From: Trichinella spiralis
Taxonomy: Eukaryota; Nematoda; Enoplea; Trichinellida; Trichinellidae
DNA: 64,000 nt
Direction of reading: 5' to 3'
Assembly: GCA_000181795.3 (NCBI GenBank)
Contig: CM012954.1
Coordinates: forward strand, 2,723,967-2,787,966
Below are positions 1 through 14,500 of the stretch, piece after piece (within the stretch, counting starts at the first letter, position 1; every line of letters begins with the position of its first letter). The notes under the pieces are model-generated. The model searched no databases, was not told the origin of the DNA, and saw only the letters and a list, made by a program, of their open reading frames with translations. The position numbers and the translations under genes are program-made.

Positions 1-2
1 AA

Positions 3-119
3 AAGCTGGCATATACAGTTTTGCCAATAGCATTTTATATTGACAGAACTGCAGAATCCCTAGCTGGGTATCGAAGGTCGGATGTTGTAGTTGCAAATTT
101 GAAAGCTGTGAGATACTGA
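3..119 (+). CDS. possible 3' end of an unidentified gene cut by the left edge
   Basis: A reading frame is open from base 3 to a TGA at 117-119, giving 38 residues. The composition looks protein-like, with a hydrophobic start (LAYTVLPIAFYI) followed by a charged tail that ends in AVRY. No family is recognised. An open run of this length is not rare by chance in this DNA, and no splice acceptor can be tested because the sequence begins here. It could equally be non-coding. Confidence 0.2.
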   Translation, partial: KLAYTVLPIAFYIDRTAESLAGYRRSDVVVANLKAVRY

Positions 120-1984
120 TGTCAGCACATCACGGGGCGCTGAAAATATTTTCACTTTTATAATTCTGTATGACTATGAAACAGTGGATACGTGTGTCTG
201 GCATACAAATGGCAACAAGAAAATAAGCATCAGCCGGTGAAATTAATTGATTATTAACTGGCCTTTTTTCTTCAAAACATTCTGCACAGGGCTTAACATA
301 ACGCAATAGTACTTTTTGCAAATGCAAGAAATGCGCTCACGCTAGCTGACCCCGAGGCAATTGCGATTCTTCAATTTTGGAAAACAGCCCAATTTAACAT
401 CGTCTTTGCAAATGGAAATTCATAATTGCTATCAGAGTGAAAAGGTTGTACAAAATGGTATTTCTTGATTATATCTATGAACTTGTTTGATAACTTAGTT
501 CAATTCTCTGAAGTTTAATACAAACATTTAACAAACAAAATTATGTTGCAATAGTTGAAGGGCGGTGATCATTTAACAAAAAATTTCAATATATTTTTAT
601 TGTCTGTTTGTCAATATGTTGCACACATAAATGAATTTATATGTATGTATTGTATTGTATTGTATTGTATTGCTCAGCTGTGCTATGGGAAATTAGCATT
701 TCGAATATTTCGTGTATTATGAGTAATAATTTTTTAAAACAGTATCTAATGTTAGGTGATAAAATTGTCACAAGAGGAGAACTGTGTTGCGCTCAGCATT
801 GAAAAGAACGCGGCATAGCATGCGTTGTGTCATATGTGTGTAAGTTGGAGCAAAAAAGATTTTATTATTAGAACGTGCAACGTTTTACATCGAAATGTAT
901 TTATTATGAATTTTCAGACGAAGAATTATCAAAATTTTATTGACGTCAATGATAACTGTAATATTTTGAAGCTGGTTTTCATCAGCTGCGAATAATTTGC
1001 TGTTTTTCATTTATACCATTAACTAATTTTGCATTTTGCTCATGCTGCTAATTGTACGCCGAAAACAAAATTGCAAATTTATTGAACAGCAGAAATGAAA
1101 ATTGGATGATATAAATCTATTTACCAAATTTGCTTTGCTTGAGGTTTATTTAGGTGAGGCGAAGCTTCTTTCTTGCAGCCAGTTCGATCAAAGTGTTTTT
1201 TATAAAAAATATATAATTAAATTCGCTGCATATAATTTATAACCTGACCGCATCAAGTAAATCAGTGCAATTTAGCCACAGAGGTTTGGAATAGCTAGGC
1301 AGGCGTGATATAAGTATTACAATTTATGTTGCACTACTATTAAAAATAATACATTACTACCTGGGGTAAAATTTTGATAGAATGAGTTAAAGATTGTAAA
1401 ATATAAAAGTTTTATATATACTACTTTTTTTATCAAAAATTTACCAACTTAATTTATGAAAAGATTAATGCTGTACCATATGCTTAGCTGATATTTGCCA
1501 GTAAGAATGCAAGCAAATTTATGTCACGAAAAATGTCAAATGGTCTATTTTTGGAAAATTAAATGATATCACTTTGTAGAATCTGTCTTAAACGAGTTGA
1601 AGTTTTGTGTTGATTTCAGAAGCAATCTCTTGGACCGAGGAAAAAATGGGATAATTTGTCACAGTTGTAACCTGGTTTTGTGTAGTTTGACTGGAATTTA
1701 AAGTGAAGTTGAAAATTTTGCTAGTTGCATGTTAGTGCAATGCTGAATAAAAGTTAAATATATTTTACTGGTGGTGGGGATTATTTTTAGTGATTCAAGG
1801 AAAGAAAATGCTTTCAAAAAGCAGAATTTTCATTAAAATCTTGTAAATGCAGAGTCTAATGTATATTGAATAAGATGATATTGAAGCGTTTCTATGTGTT
1901 GATAATTTTGATATTTTCACTAAACCAAACTGTATAATGGTTGTGATTGGATGAATAGGCAATTATTAATTCAAAACTTTTCTT
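120..1984. other. intergenic, no gene found
   Basis: AT-rich sequence with no supportable exon. A 65-codon minus-strand open frame at 130-327 has no recognisable motif. A pentanucleotide TGTAT run lies near 645-672. This stretch is downstream of the first dipeptidyl peptidase gene, which is transcribed towards it, so it should contain that gene's 3' UTR. I could not place a clear AATAAA signal on the minus strand. Confidence 0.5.
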
Positions 1985-4368
<2,384 letters not shown>

Positions 4369-5021
4369 TTTTTTGTCCACGTTCTGCTAGTGATGTTTAA
4401 CAGTTGAACGTTGGAAAGTGCTTTTTTTGAGTTTTCTTCTTTTTTTCAAGCAGTAAATTGTGCAACTTTGTCAATATTGAACAAATCCAACAAAGTGTCA
4501 AGTGTGGTTGTTTGATGCAAAGTACATCGTGTCAGGAGGAACAATTTTCTCTACCGTACAAAACTGTTCAGATTGGGAAAACTGGTGAACGACTGACAGG
4601 CTTTTGATATGCTGCTTTATTATATATATGTATGTATATGAGCACGTACTTTTGACATTTTTGGAAATCGACCAGTACCTTTCTACGGTCACGAGACTTT
4701 TCAGCGTTGATTGGCCTACATAGTAGCTCTGCTATGTTTGTTTTGCTGGGAAATCAGGGACAAGTTGAAAAGAATAAAGAATAATGAGAAGAAGAAGACG
4801 ACAACGAACTGTACAATTATAATACTTTGGCAAACAGCGCTGGAGATTTTTCATTTTTTTTGATTCAGATTCTTTTTTCATAGAATTTTATAAAGCAGTT
4901 TACTTTTAAAAGTAAATAGATGGCTGGAACTCGGTACAATTTTCAACAGTTATTTTCTCGACAAAAATGAATGGTGAAAATTGTAAAAGTGAATTTCAAT
5001 GCTGAAATATTTTCAATTTGA
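4369..5021. other. spacer between the two dipeptidyl peptidase genes
   Basis: About 650 bp separating the 3' end of copy 2 from the start codon of copy 1. It must hold the copy 1 promoter and 5' UTR and the copy 2 3' UTR. No further exon, RNA gene or repeat family is seen. Confidence 0.5.
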
Positions 5022-6842
5022 TCACAAAATTATGGGAGTTGCTTGAAATGCTAATGATTCAATGCCACATTCATTTGTTCCTCGTCGAATACGAAAATAA
5101 CCATCTTCGCCGAATTTACGTCCCCATGAATTTTTCACTATCCAATATTTCTCTTTTGTCATTTCGTCAGTACCATAGCCGACGATAATTACCGCGTGAT
5201 TTACTTCCTTAATAATTTAATGTAACATGAAGAAGATGTATGTTTTCCGCTCGGTTGTCACTTACGACAAATGGATTCCATTTCAACGGGCTCACGGCAC
5301 TGGTGTAGTGGTATATTCCATGCGAGTAGCTCAAAAAATCGTCATGTACTTCAAAACCGACTGCTATGGGTCCGTTTTTGACCAGTGCTTGCATCATCAA
5401 AATTTCATTACTTCTGAACAAGAAGTTCCGTTTAAGTGAATTTTGAACGTAGATTTTTATTTTCATACGCTCCGTAATATCCTCCGATGTATTCATAGTC
5501 AGTAGCGTAATATCTTTCGCACGTTGATGGCGTTCTACACTGTTGCTGTTTTCCAGTATATGCTACGCAACGTTCACTGACCATACCGTAGTCTTCTGCG
5601 TATTTCCCGGCAATCAAATAACTGAATCCCCCATCGCACCCTGTTTCAACGCAACGTTTTTTTTAGAAAAATTCAAAAAACTTTCGTATTTTACCTTGCG
5701 AATATGGACTGCAATTGACGACATCCTGTGGGGAGAATGTTACGCGTTCTCTGTTCTGAGTTAGAATATGATATCGGGCCTCGAGCATGCTGGCACTGGC
5801 GAACGCGTAACAGCTGCCACAGTTTTCTGTAATGGTAAATGAAAAAAATTATTATAGAATTTCTGACTGAAAAAAAACAATTTTTTCCTCCTAACTTTGA
5901 TCCCTGACATCCCCGATGAAATTATTTCCATTATTATTTCTCCAATCGAATTTCTCTGGCAGAATAACAGCGCTCAACTTCTGCTCCGTTGTAATGGGAG
6001 CTGATTTGATTTTTCTAAAGTAGAAACAATTTTTCTTCTTCACAAAGATGCTTTGCTTATTAACAGTAGATTAATTACTTCGCAGTGCGATGATATTGGT
6101 AAGCATTGGCGCGTATGAGGGATTCCACACGATTGAGATAGAATTGTTCGTCGTAAATCTTTGCTGTCCAATTTGTTTGAATTGAATTAATTGTTGATAC
6201 AAAATCAGCCATTTTGTAATATTCATGTTTGAAGTGTTGTTGATTTATTTGTGAAGCATTCATTCTTTAAAATGACAACTGCGGAATTAAATATTGTATT
6301 GTATTGAGCAACAGCAACTTACGGTAGTGTTGTAGCGGTTGCTTGGAAAATGGACGGGTGCAACTTTGTCCCAACAAAGCAAGACCAATGTCGGCCGAGA
6401 ATGTCATGCTGCCATCCAGGTAGCGTTTTTCCACAGATGCTGATGAATTTGTTATCTCTTTTGATCCATTTGAAAAAGGCGAAATATTTGCGATTGTTCA
6501 CTATTACTTCGAAACCCTGGTTGTAAATTAATGTCCATTTTCCTCTGTTGCCGAACTTGTCCAACGCGACGTTCGGATACAGCAGTTGAATGATATTTTG
6601 TCTGCTGAAATCTAAAAAATTGTGCACTTGCCTAAGCAGAATTTATGGTTTTTTTCAAATTTGTTCCTCTTCTTACCCATGGTTGCATTTTCGCATGTAG
6701 CAGGGCCTTTTGTTGAGTAACCACTTTCCTGAAATTTCCACGTTCCTGCTACATCTTCGAAATAACAGCTCACAGGTATGTCAGCTTCTGTTGATAAGAT
6801 CAGTGCAAATATTGCAGCGAGTATTCTATTCAAAGTGTTCAT
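5022..6842 (-). CDS. dipeptidyl peptidase 1 (cathepsin C), copy 2
   Basis: Tandem paralogue of copy 1. Eight exons: 6842-6677, 6611-6323, 6264-6079, 6014-5896, 5826-5695, 5640-5469, 5413-5266, 5207-5022; 465 residues. All seven introns fall at the same places and phases as in copy 1, so the pair arose by gene duplication. The signal peptide ([16 protein letters not shown]) is followed by a mature start at Asp of DIPVSCYF, keeping the exclusion-domain anchor. The peptidase domain starts at LPEKFDWRN. Catalytic residues are kept: Cys in [10 protein letters not shown], His in [10 protein letters not shown] and Asn in [10 protein letters not shown]. The Trp normally found three residues after NSWG is Phe here, unlike copy 1. 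The protein has diverged considerably from copy 1, so the duplication is not recent. Predicted active, possibly with a different substrate preference. Confidence 0.92.
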
Positions 6843-8436
6843 TTTATTATTCTTTTTGAAAATTATTGTATTATCCTCATATATTTAACTTTTTTTCGGC
6901 GGTGCTTCTCTACTTCTTGTTCTCTGTTGATTTGTTTTTGAAAGATGATTTTAGAACTTTCGCTGAGAAATTTATTTATTTACATTTTTACAAGCTGATT
7001 GTGCAATGTTTGCTTTCTGCAGAGTGTGATAGGGATAAATTTGTTGAAAATAATCCTCCTTCTTTGATAAGCAAATTTCTATTACCGACAACACACCTCC
7101 GTTTGATTTTCTCCTTATCTCATTTTTACGGCTTATTTGTGATGTTCTATTTGATTTTGATGGGCAGAGAAAAGGCATACTTCTCGTATCAACAATGAAT
7201 CTTCTCACGTTACCAGTCGATTCTTCGTTTTTTTTCTTTTTTTTTAATTTCAATAATCCCAATTTCAAATTTGTTCGGTGTTTCAATTTTTTTTTCCTTT
7301 GCTTCTTTGTTAATGACAATATATAACAAAATAACTTTGATAATGGATGATGGAGATGATGATGGAAAGCTTCGAGCAAATGTTTTTAATAATTGTTGAT
7401 AACAACATATATAATTGTGTTTTTCAACTTTTCTCAAGATCAAATGAAAAGTGAAAGTGAATAAGTGCCTTTCACGATCCGAAGTGCAATTATGCGTGCT
7501 TCTTCATGCTGAACTGCCGTGAAAAAATAAGCAAAAATATAAACGTTTTGCATTAAACAAATGTTTTATTAATTTATTATTTGAAAGCATTTTTTTCATG
7601 TTGTGTGCTTTTTGGAGCGTATAAAATTTCGAACTTTTATTTACTGAATGTTGCCAATGTTGTTGTTCAACTTTATTGATCTGTTTCAATGGTTGAACGT
7701 TAATTGCATGTATAGTTGGTGATCAACATTGTTAATAATCAGTCGGATCTGGTAATAATGATAGTAAATTTTCTGAAATATTACCATTTTAAAAGCTGAA
7801 TTTAAATCTACTACGAGGATGAAGAGCAAAATATAAATAAATATATGAAATTCTTTTCTAGCACTGATATTGCTGTTTATTTTATTCGATAAGTGACGAA
7901 GTATTATTGTCACATCGGCATTTTAAGTTTTTTAATCATTCTCAGTATGAATGATTTATTACAGTTACTGCATATATAGCATTTCATTTATTTAACTAAT
8001 ATGAAGAAAGTTTAAAACTTGCAGTTTTTTTATTTGAATTTGTAAATGTTGTTTTTAAAAATTGTATTTTCGTCAAGAATTGAGATGAACTGCAGGTAAA
8101 ATATGCTACAATTGATAGATGATTGCATTTTGTTTGCGCATGACGCTTTCTGATATGTAAACGTTTTTGAAAATGGCTTCCGCATAGATGTTTTAAAGGG
8201 ATCGATGGAAAAAATTTCAATCTGTGATTAGCTTCTAAAAGACACCGCCAGTCGGTTTTTATATTGTTTCCACTGCTGCATTGGAAAGTTGACACTTTTG
8301 ACATTAGAGATGATTATTTTCTATCTTCTCACATGTGCACCTTGGAGATGGATCGATGGTTCCCATAATGAACACTTTGATAGAGTTGAACTTTTTTGAT
8401 GGCGGTTTCTTTTCAGAATTCTCTGTTCCATTTGAC

Positions 8437-8514
8437 CTTTTAGTGGCATAACTCCCCGAGGTGTTAGTGATATTGGATAAAACAGGAGAAACTAAGCAAT
8501 CATGCCACTAAAAG
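8437..8514. repeat. 13-bp inverted repeat
   Basis: CTTTTAGTGGCAT at 8437-8449 is repeated exactly in inverse orientation at 8502-8514, with a 52-base spacer. It could be the ends of a tiny decayed element or a hairpin. No target-site duplication or known element was recognised. Confidence 0.4.
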
Positions 8515-11500
8515 TAGCCGAATCAGCAGACAAATTTGCCATTTGGAACCCTCTGGCAAATATATACTGCCTCGAGTACTTTTTTAGCTTTTATTTTTAA
8601 TCAAGTTATAATGTCAGTGGAATTGTGGTTATGAATCATCGCATTTTCTATAAATAAATAGATATATATATAGATATATACGTATTTATTTATTGTCATT
8701 CTATTTTTTTTGATATGTGACATCTTGATCCTTTTGCTCTGATTTGCTGGTTGATCGCTTATTTTCTGATAGAAAAGCGACAAACTTTGCCATTTGGACG
8801 TTGCAACGTTTTCTCTTTGATTTATAGTTGATTTGAATCTCAACAAAAGTATGTTTTTTTCTCTTAACAGAAATAATGTTAGTTATTTCATTATCTCCGC
8901 AGTACATAGGCGTAAGGCGACTTTATTTCAAATTAGAATTAAATTTACTGTAATTGAATTACTTTCACAGTTCTTGTAGTTTGCTACTGAAATATTTACT
9001 AGAGTAATTAAAAAAGACATTTAGTTAATACATATTGATTTTACAGTTTATTGTAAGTGCTGATTAAGCCGATTTCTAAATATGTTAAGTAATTTTTTAA
9101 ATATCATGATAATTTGATTAAAGCTGAAGGGAAACTATGCAGAATTGTAAACGAACAAATAAGTAAAGTGAAATGAAGCTTCAAATGGCAAATATAGCAT
9201 ATTAAAAAAAGAAAATTCTTTTCAAATCCCTTGTCATTTTGCAGTTTTAGAGATTTTTTAATTTTGCTGCCAGATGCAATAGTTAATTTGCAGAGTTGGT
9301 TAGTTGTTCAGTTAATTCGACACTCTTTTTGCTATGTTATTTTTTAAAATCTTTTTTAAACTTACATGCTGAAATTGCTTTTGAGCAGCTTCTATTTTTT
9401 ATCTTTATTGCCATTTTGTTTGTTGATATTCTTAACCTATTAATCTCTGCTGAAAGGTAGCTTTCAAGGGCTGGTGCAGTTGCAGTTGATGATATTTATC
9501 AAATTTTTGATGATGATTATTCTTTATGGGACTTTTATTTCAAATGAATTTTTCACGTCTTTTGTTGAGAATTTCGACATAGCCGAGACAACAGCTTTTC
9601 TTTGTGTGTTTCACAATCACAGACATTGCAGATATATTTTGTTATGAGTGCAAAAAAAGTGAAGCAATAAAGTCGTTTTCTTCAACAACTGTGCAAAGTA
9701 GTTAGCATTATTAGCCGGAGCAAATTTTATTTTTCTTCAAATGGACGGACGTTCAGGGCATGTTCTTCTAAAATTGCCCATCTATCAACATTTATTTCTC
9801 CGGCCTGCATCGCACAGGATAAAAGTTCCATATCTTTCATTTTTATAGACATTTTATTCCCAAGGAGCGAGACATTGATAATGGGAATGTCAGTCATCCA
9901 ACGAATAATGCAACTGTGCAGTTTAAATTTACTTTTGCAAATGCTTTACGTTTTGTCATTTTTCACCAATTACACCCAGTAACCACAGTTCTATCGGCCA
10001 TGTTACGAAGTTTGTTTAATAATATTCAGTGTGATTTTTTCTTTCAAATTTACATACAGTTTATGAATTTATTATATAATTTCATGAATTGTTGAAATGT
10101 TGCTCGGTGAATACTTTTTTTTTTGATCGGCGGCTGCTGTGTGCTTGGCAATTCTTGCAACTTAATTTCCCAAACTTGTGAAAGCTACCGTGTAATGGGA
10201 GAACTTGTTTGTTTGACTTTTTTGCAGTAATTCACCTTCTTTTTGTTAATGTTAACGCTCCAAGGCCGCAGTTTGCAATTCTTAGGCTTCATTTGTTTTG
10301 CTTTTATAGAAAATTTCTCGTTACCATATCAATAAACTCCCTGACGCAATATGCTTTTTTTTCAAAGAAATTAAATTAGGTGAGATGTAAAAAATTTAAA
10401 TTGTCAAAGTTTTTTCTTTTTGAAAAAATGTTAACTTTCTTCTGTATGAACATTAGTTTGTGGACACTGCTGCGATGAAATTTTTTCTTTTCATTTTTGA
10501 AGGTAAACTTTTTCAAATGCTCTTCTTATTTATGCGACGGGGTTGTGTTTTTTTTTCTTTTGGTTGTAATTAAGCGACTGTGAGGCTTTTATGATTGTTT
10601 CGAATGTGATTTGTCTCCATTGGAAGAAATTATTTCATGAAGCTCAATTTCAATTTACATTCTGCACAATTTTGAATACTTTTGTGATTGCTTGAGATGA
10701 AAAAAATGAGCACTTGTTGCATAAATTTTATAGAAAAAAAATATATTTTACTGAAGTTCTGTTTGTTGTTGTGTGTCATGAACTTGCATATTACAGGTGA
10801 ATGCAGTCAATTTAAGTGCAATTTTGTATACGAGGGGTCGGTCGACAGAGAGAAAGAAACAGAGGTACAAAGAGAGGGGTAGAGGAAGAATAGGTAGGTT
10901 AAATGTTGAATACATCCATGCTCGACCAGTCACAGGATATAACGGTCAAGAGAGTAGTAGCAGTGGCCATGATCAATGAAGAATAGCAGCCATTAGTGAC
11001 CGCGTTTTGGCCAGTGAGCACAGGCGCGCCTCGGCTAGTAGCGTACTTTGTGTCGCCACTGCTGAACTCAGGTAGCGAGCGTTTAGTTTATTTATTATAA
11101 TGATTTTCTGATGAATTCTCAATTTCACCGGACGAATTTTCATATATCTGACGTTTTTATTTGCAGAAATCTTCTTTCTTCTTTTCTTAAATAATGTTTC
11201 TCTCCTCCTCCAGTGTTTTGTTAATTTGAGAAAAAAGTGAGCTTTTTTTCTATTTTACTGTTGTAGATGAAATGATATGCTGGCAGTTAACCAAATAAAG
11301 AAAATAACAGATATATCCAATTATTAATTTTGTTTTTATTTCCTTTGTCTTCTGGTGAAAATTGTCATTATAAGAAGCTTGAATCGATTATTGTTTTTCA
11401 CTGTCATTTTCTTCGCCATAGTCTGTGATGGATGCTTTGTTAATTTTTATGCCTTTGGCAATGATCGGTCAGACGCGTTTGGCTTTGTGCCTCGGCGTTC

Positions 11501-14500
11501 ATCGAAACGGGTTGTTGTTTTCTGTCATCACCGTAGTGGCAATTAGAAACGGGGGCGTTGGCGATGTGGAAATTGATTTCATTGAACAGCGAAAAAAGGA
11601 GTAAATTTTTTTTTCACTTTTTTGCAATCAAATCACATCTAAACATTTTGTGACGTAATAAAGTTTGAGAATATATTTTAAAAGAAAGAAAAAATTTCAT
11701 TCATTATTGTAATATGTGAAAATTGGTGCAGTTGCTTTGCATTTTATGCTTAAATTTGTTGTTGTATTATAATAATACAGATTCATTTTGAGCTTTCTGT
11801 TTTTATTGTTCTTGGTTTAAAAGAAGAATGTTTTTTTTTCTACTCTCTCTAATGATTGATAGTGTCAATTAGCGCTATTTGATCATGGTCACTGCACCTC
11901 TGTTATGCCTTTAAACGTTATAATTGGAAAAAAAGAAGAAAAATTTTTTGATGATAAAAAAACTCATGCTGTTCAAAGCAATTTTCCGTAGGCCAAGCTT
12001 TTTCTCTAGTGGAATAATAATGATACACGAACGAACGAACGAAAAACGACGGTGTGTGTCAGTGTTGTTCGTTTTATACAAAAGTTTTCATCTCAGTTAC
12101 CGCTTAATCAAAAGTTTTTATCCAGTATTGTTGTTGTTGTTGTTGTTGTTGTAAGCATTATTTTGTTTGTTATTTTGGAAAAGATTGCTTTTTTGTACTG
12201 CTGCTGCTGCTGCTGATGCTTATGCCAGTTGTTTTATATTGATTGGAGAATGTGGAACTGTTTTGGACCAGTCTAACCTGGCTAAAACGGGGCGAACAAG
12301 TTTCACAGACAACACAAGCTTGCAAGTTGCACGAGTATTCTTTGTGTAACCGTTTTTGGCAAAGGAGAAGAAGAAGAAGAATCAAAAAATCAAATATCTC
12401 ATGCATAAGTAGGCAATTTGTGATATTTTTCATTTTCTTTTGGTTCTGTGCTCGCCGATTGGAAGCCAGAAGAAGCAGAAACAGTGTTTATAAAGCTTGT
12501 GTGGAACGAACGAGCGGCTTGTCGTCATTGGATAGATTATGAGCATATTTATTAATTTACCTTTTCTGTTTTTTGCTGTTTCGTGTTTTCTCTACGCGAG
12601 AAGAAGAAAAAAACACTCTCCCTTTCTCAGTAGTTGATTATCTATCTATATATCTTGCTTTGTGAAAATTAGCGCACGTCGTCGTTGGTCGGGCATGCTG
12701 CAGAGATGAAGTTGAAAGATGGCATTTGCACGTTCGATGCTGGTGTTGATTTATTACGCAAATGGAACCTTTTCATTTATAACTGATGAATGGATGTGAA
12801 TTGTTATGTCAAGAAGTTTTCCATCGAAATGAATTGTTGTACACCGGTTTTCACTTTCATCTTTACTGGTTGTTCCAAAACGGGTGAGCTTTTTCTATTT
12901 CTTCTTCTTCTTCTTCTTCTCCTTTTCCAACTATTTTTTGCAGGTTGTTTTTCGAGTTGCTTTTTTCAAAAATTCAAATTACGTACGTCCATTTTGATGA
13001 AGTTCAATTTTGCAAATGAAACTTGACTTGTTTGCAACTTGGTTTTTAAAATTGTTTCTTCTCTGGTTTTATTATGTTCCACACTCGCACGTGTTGCTCT
13101 TACCCCGAGCAAGCCTTTGGGTTAACATTTTTATTACTTTGAAACATCTGCTCTGAAAAATGCACTTCTAAACCTAGCAGGACGGGAGAAGGGAGGGAAG
13201 GGACGTTCTTCGTACGAAATGTGTCTCATTTCGAATGTCTTTATGTTCGTGCATTGCCATCCGATTGAAGCAGATTTTCCACTCTTGTTCACGAATGTTC
13301 CAATGGCAGTCACAACATCATCATCATTATTCTTTCCAATTGAATCGTTCAATTTCCCTTTTTTAAACTTCAAAAAAACAAAAATATTATCTCTGAATAA
13401 TAATTATTTATTGGCTGAGCTCAACTGGTTGTGATCATTTTTGAAAAATAACTTTTAGTAATGCTTTCTGATGAGTTAGTTCTGAGCGATAACGAAGCTG
13501 ACAATATGGAACAGTCGCGCCCCAGTCGAACTTGCTTGCGACAGTGGTTTTTTCTTATTCTTTTTCTATGCTTACCATCTCACAAAGCAGGTTACTATTA
13601 TTTATATTTTATCACTTTTTGCTGGCTTGATCTGACTGAACATTGAGGATAATTTTACATGTTGCATAACAACGATAGATAGAAGATACTTTTGCTAGCT
13701 TCATCAACTCCAATTCACTTGGGGAAGGGGAATTATTACAACGGTGCAGCCAGTACAGAGTGTTGTTAATTTTTCTTTTATTTGGGTCGTTGCTGTGCTG
13801 TTGGTGTTTCAGAAAAATTGTCACATAGTATATTATTGCTAGCAGTCAGTTGTCACTTAGTCCACCTCGTTGGTCGGTCCAGTTCGTCTGGATTTGGATA
13901 TCAGCTTTGATTATTATCAAGTCATGTGTTGTTGTGTGTGCTATGGTTGAATAAATACTGCGGCTGTTCGTTCATTTGGAACGAAAATCTCGTCCTATAG
14001 CGTATATTTACTACTTCTATTTTGCTAGCCCATTTTAATAATAATAATAGTGAGTGTATCCGTCTTCTCAAAGGCTTCTCGTCTTTGTCGTGGACAGATT
14101 TCGACATTTGATGTGAATAAAAGGAGAATGGTATGAAATATTTTTGTCCCCCCCTCTCTCTCTCTCTTTCTCTCAAGCTCTGTTTCTCATTTGCCGTGCT
14201 AAAATGCAGCTTGTTTGTTCACACTTTTACCGACTATATTCATTTGCATGCCTGGCTTCAAGTTTTGAGCATTTTCAATCCGTGAAGAAACTTTTTTTCG
14301 CTGTTTTTTTGCAGACATTGAGTGATGACAGTTAAGCAGTTAGGCACACGCACACAGAGGGGAGAGAAAGAGAAACATCGTGCTTCTTCAACTTTAAGCT
14401 TATGTCTAATTCTTTAAAAAACAGAACTTATTGAGTTCATTTGCAAATATTGGAGACAGACACTATTTTTCAATTGATTTTAAAGGGAAATGTTATTATT

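Noticed and set aside
6972-7379. 135-codon minus-strand open frame
   Set aside because: Lysine-rich, low-complexity translation of T-rich DNA; no family resemblance.
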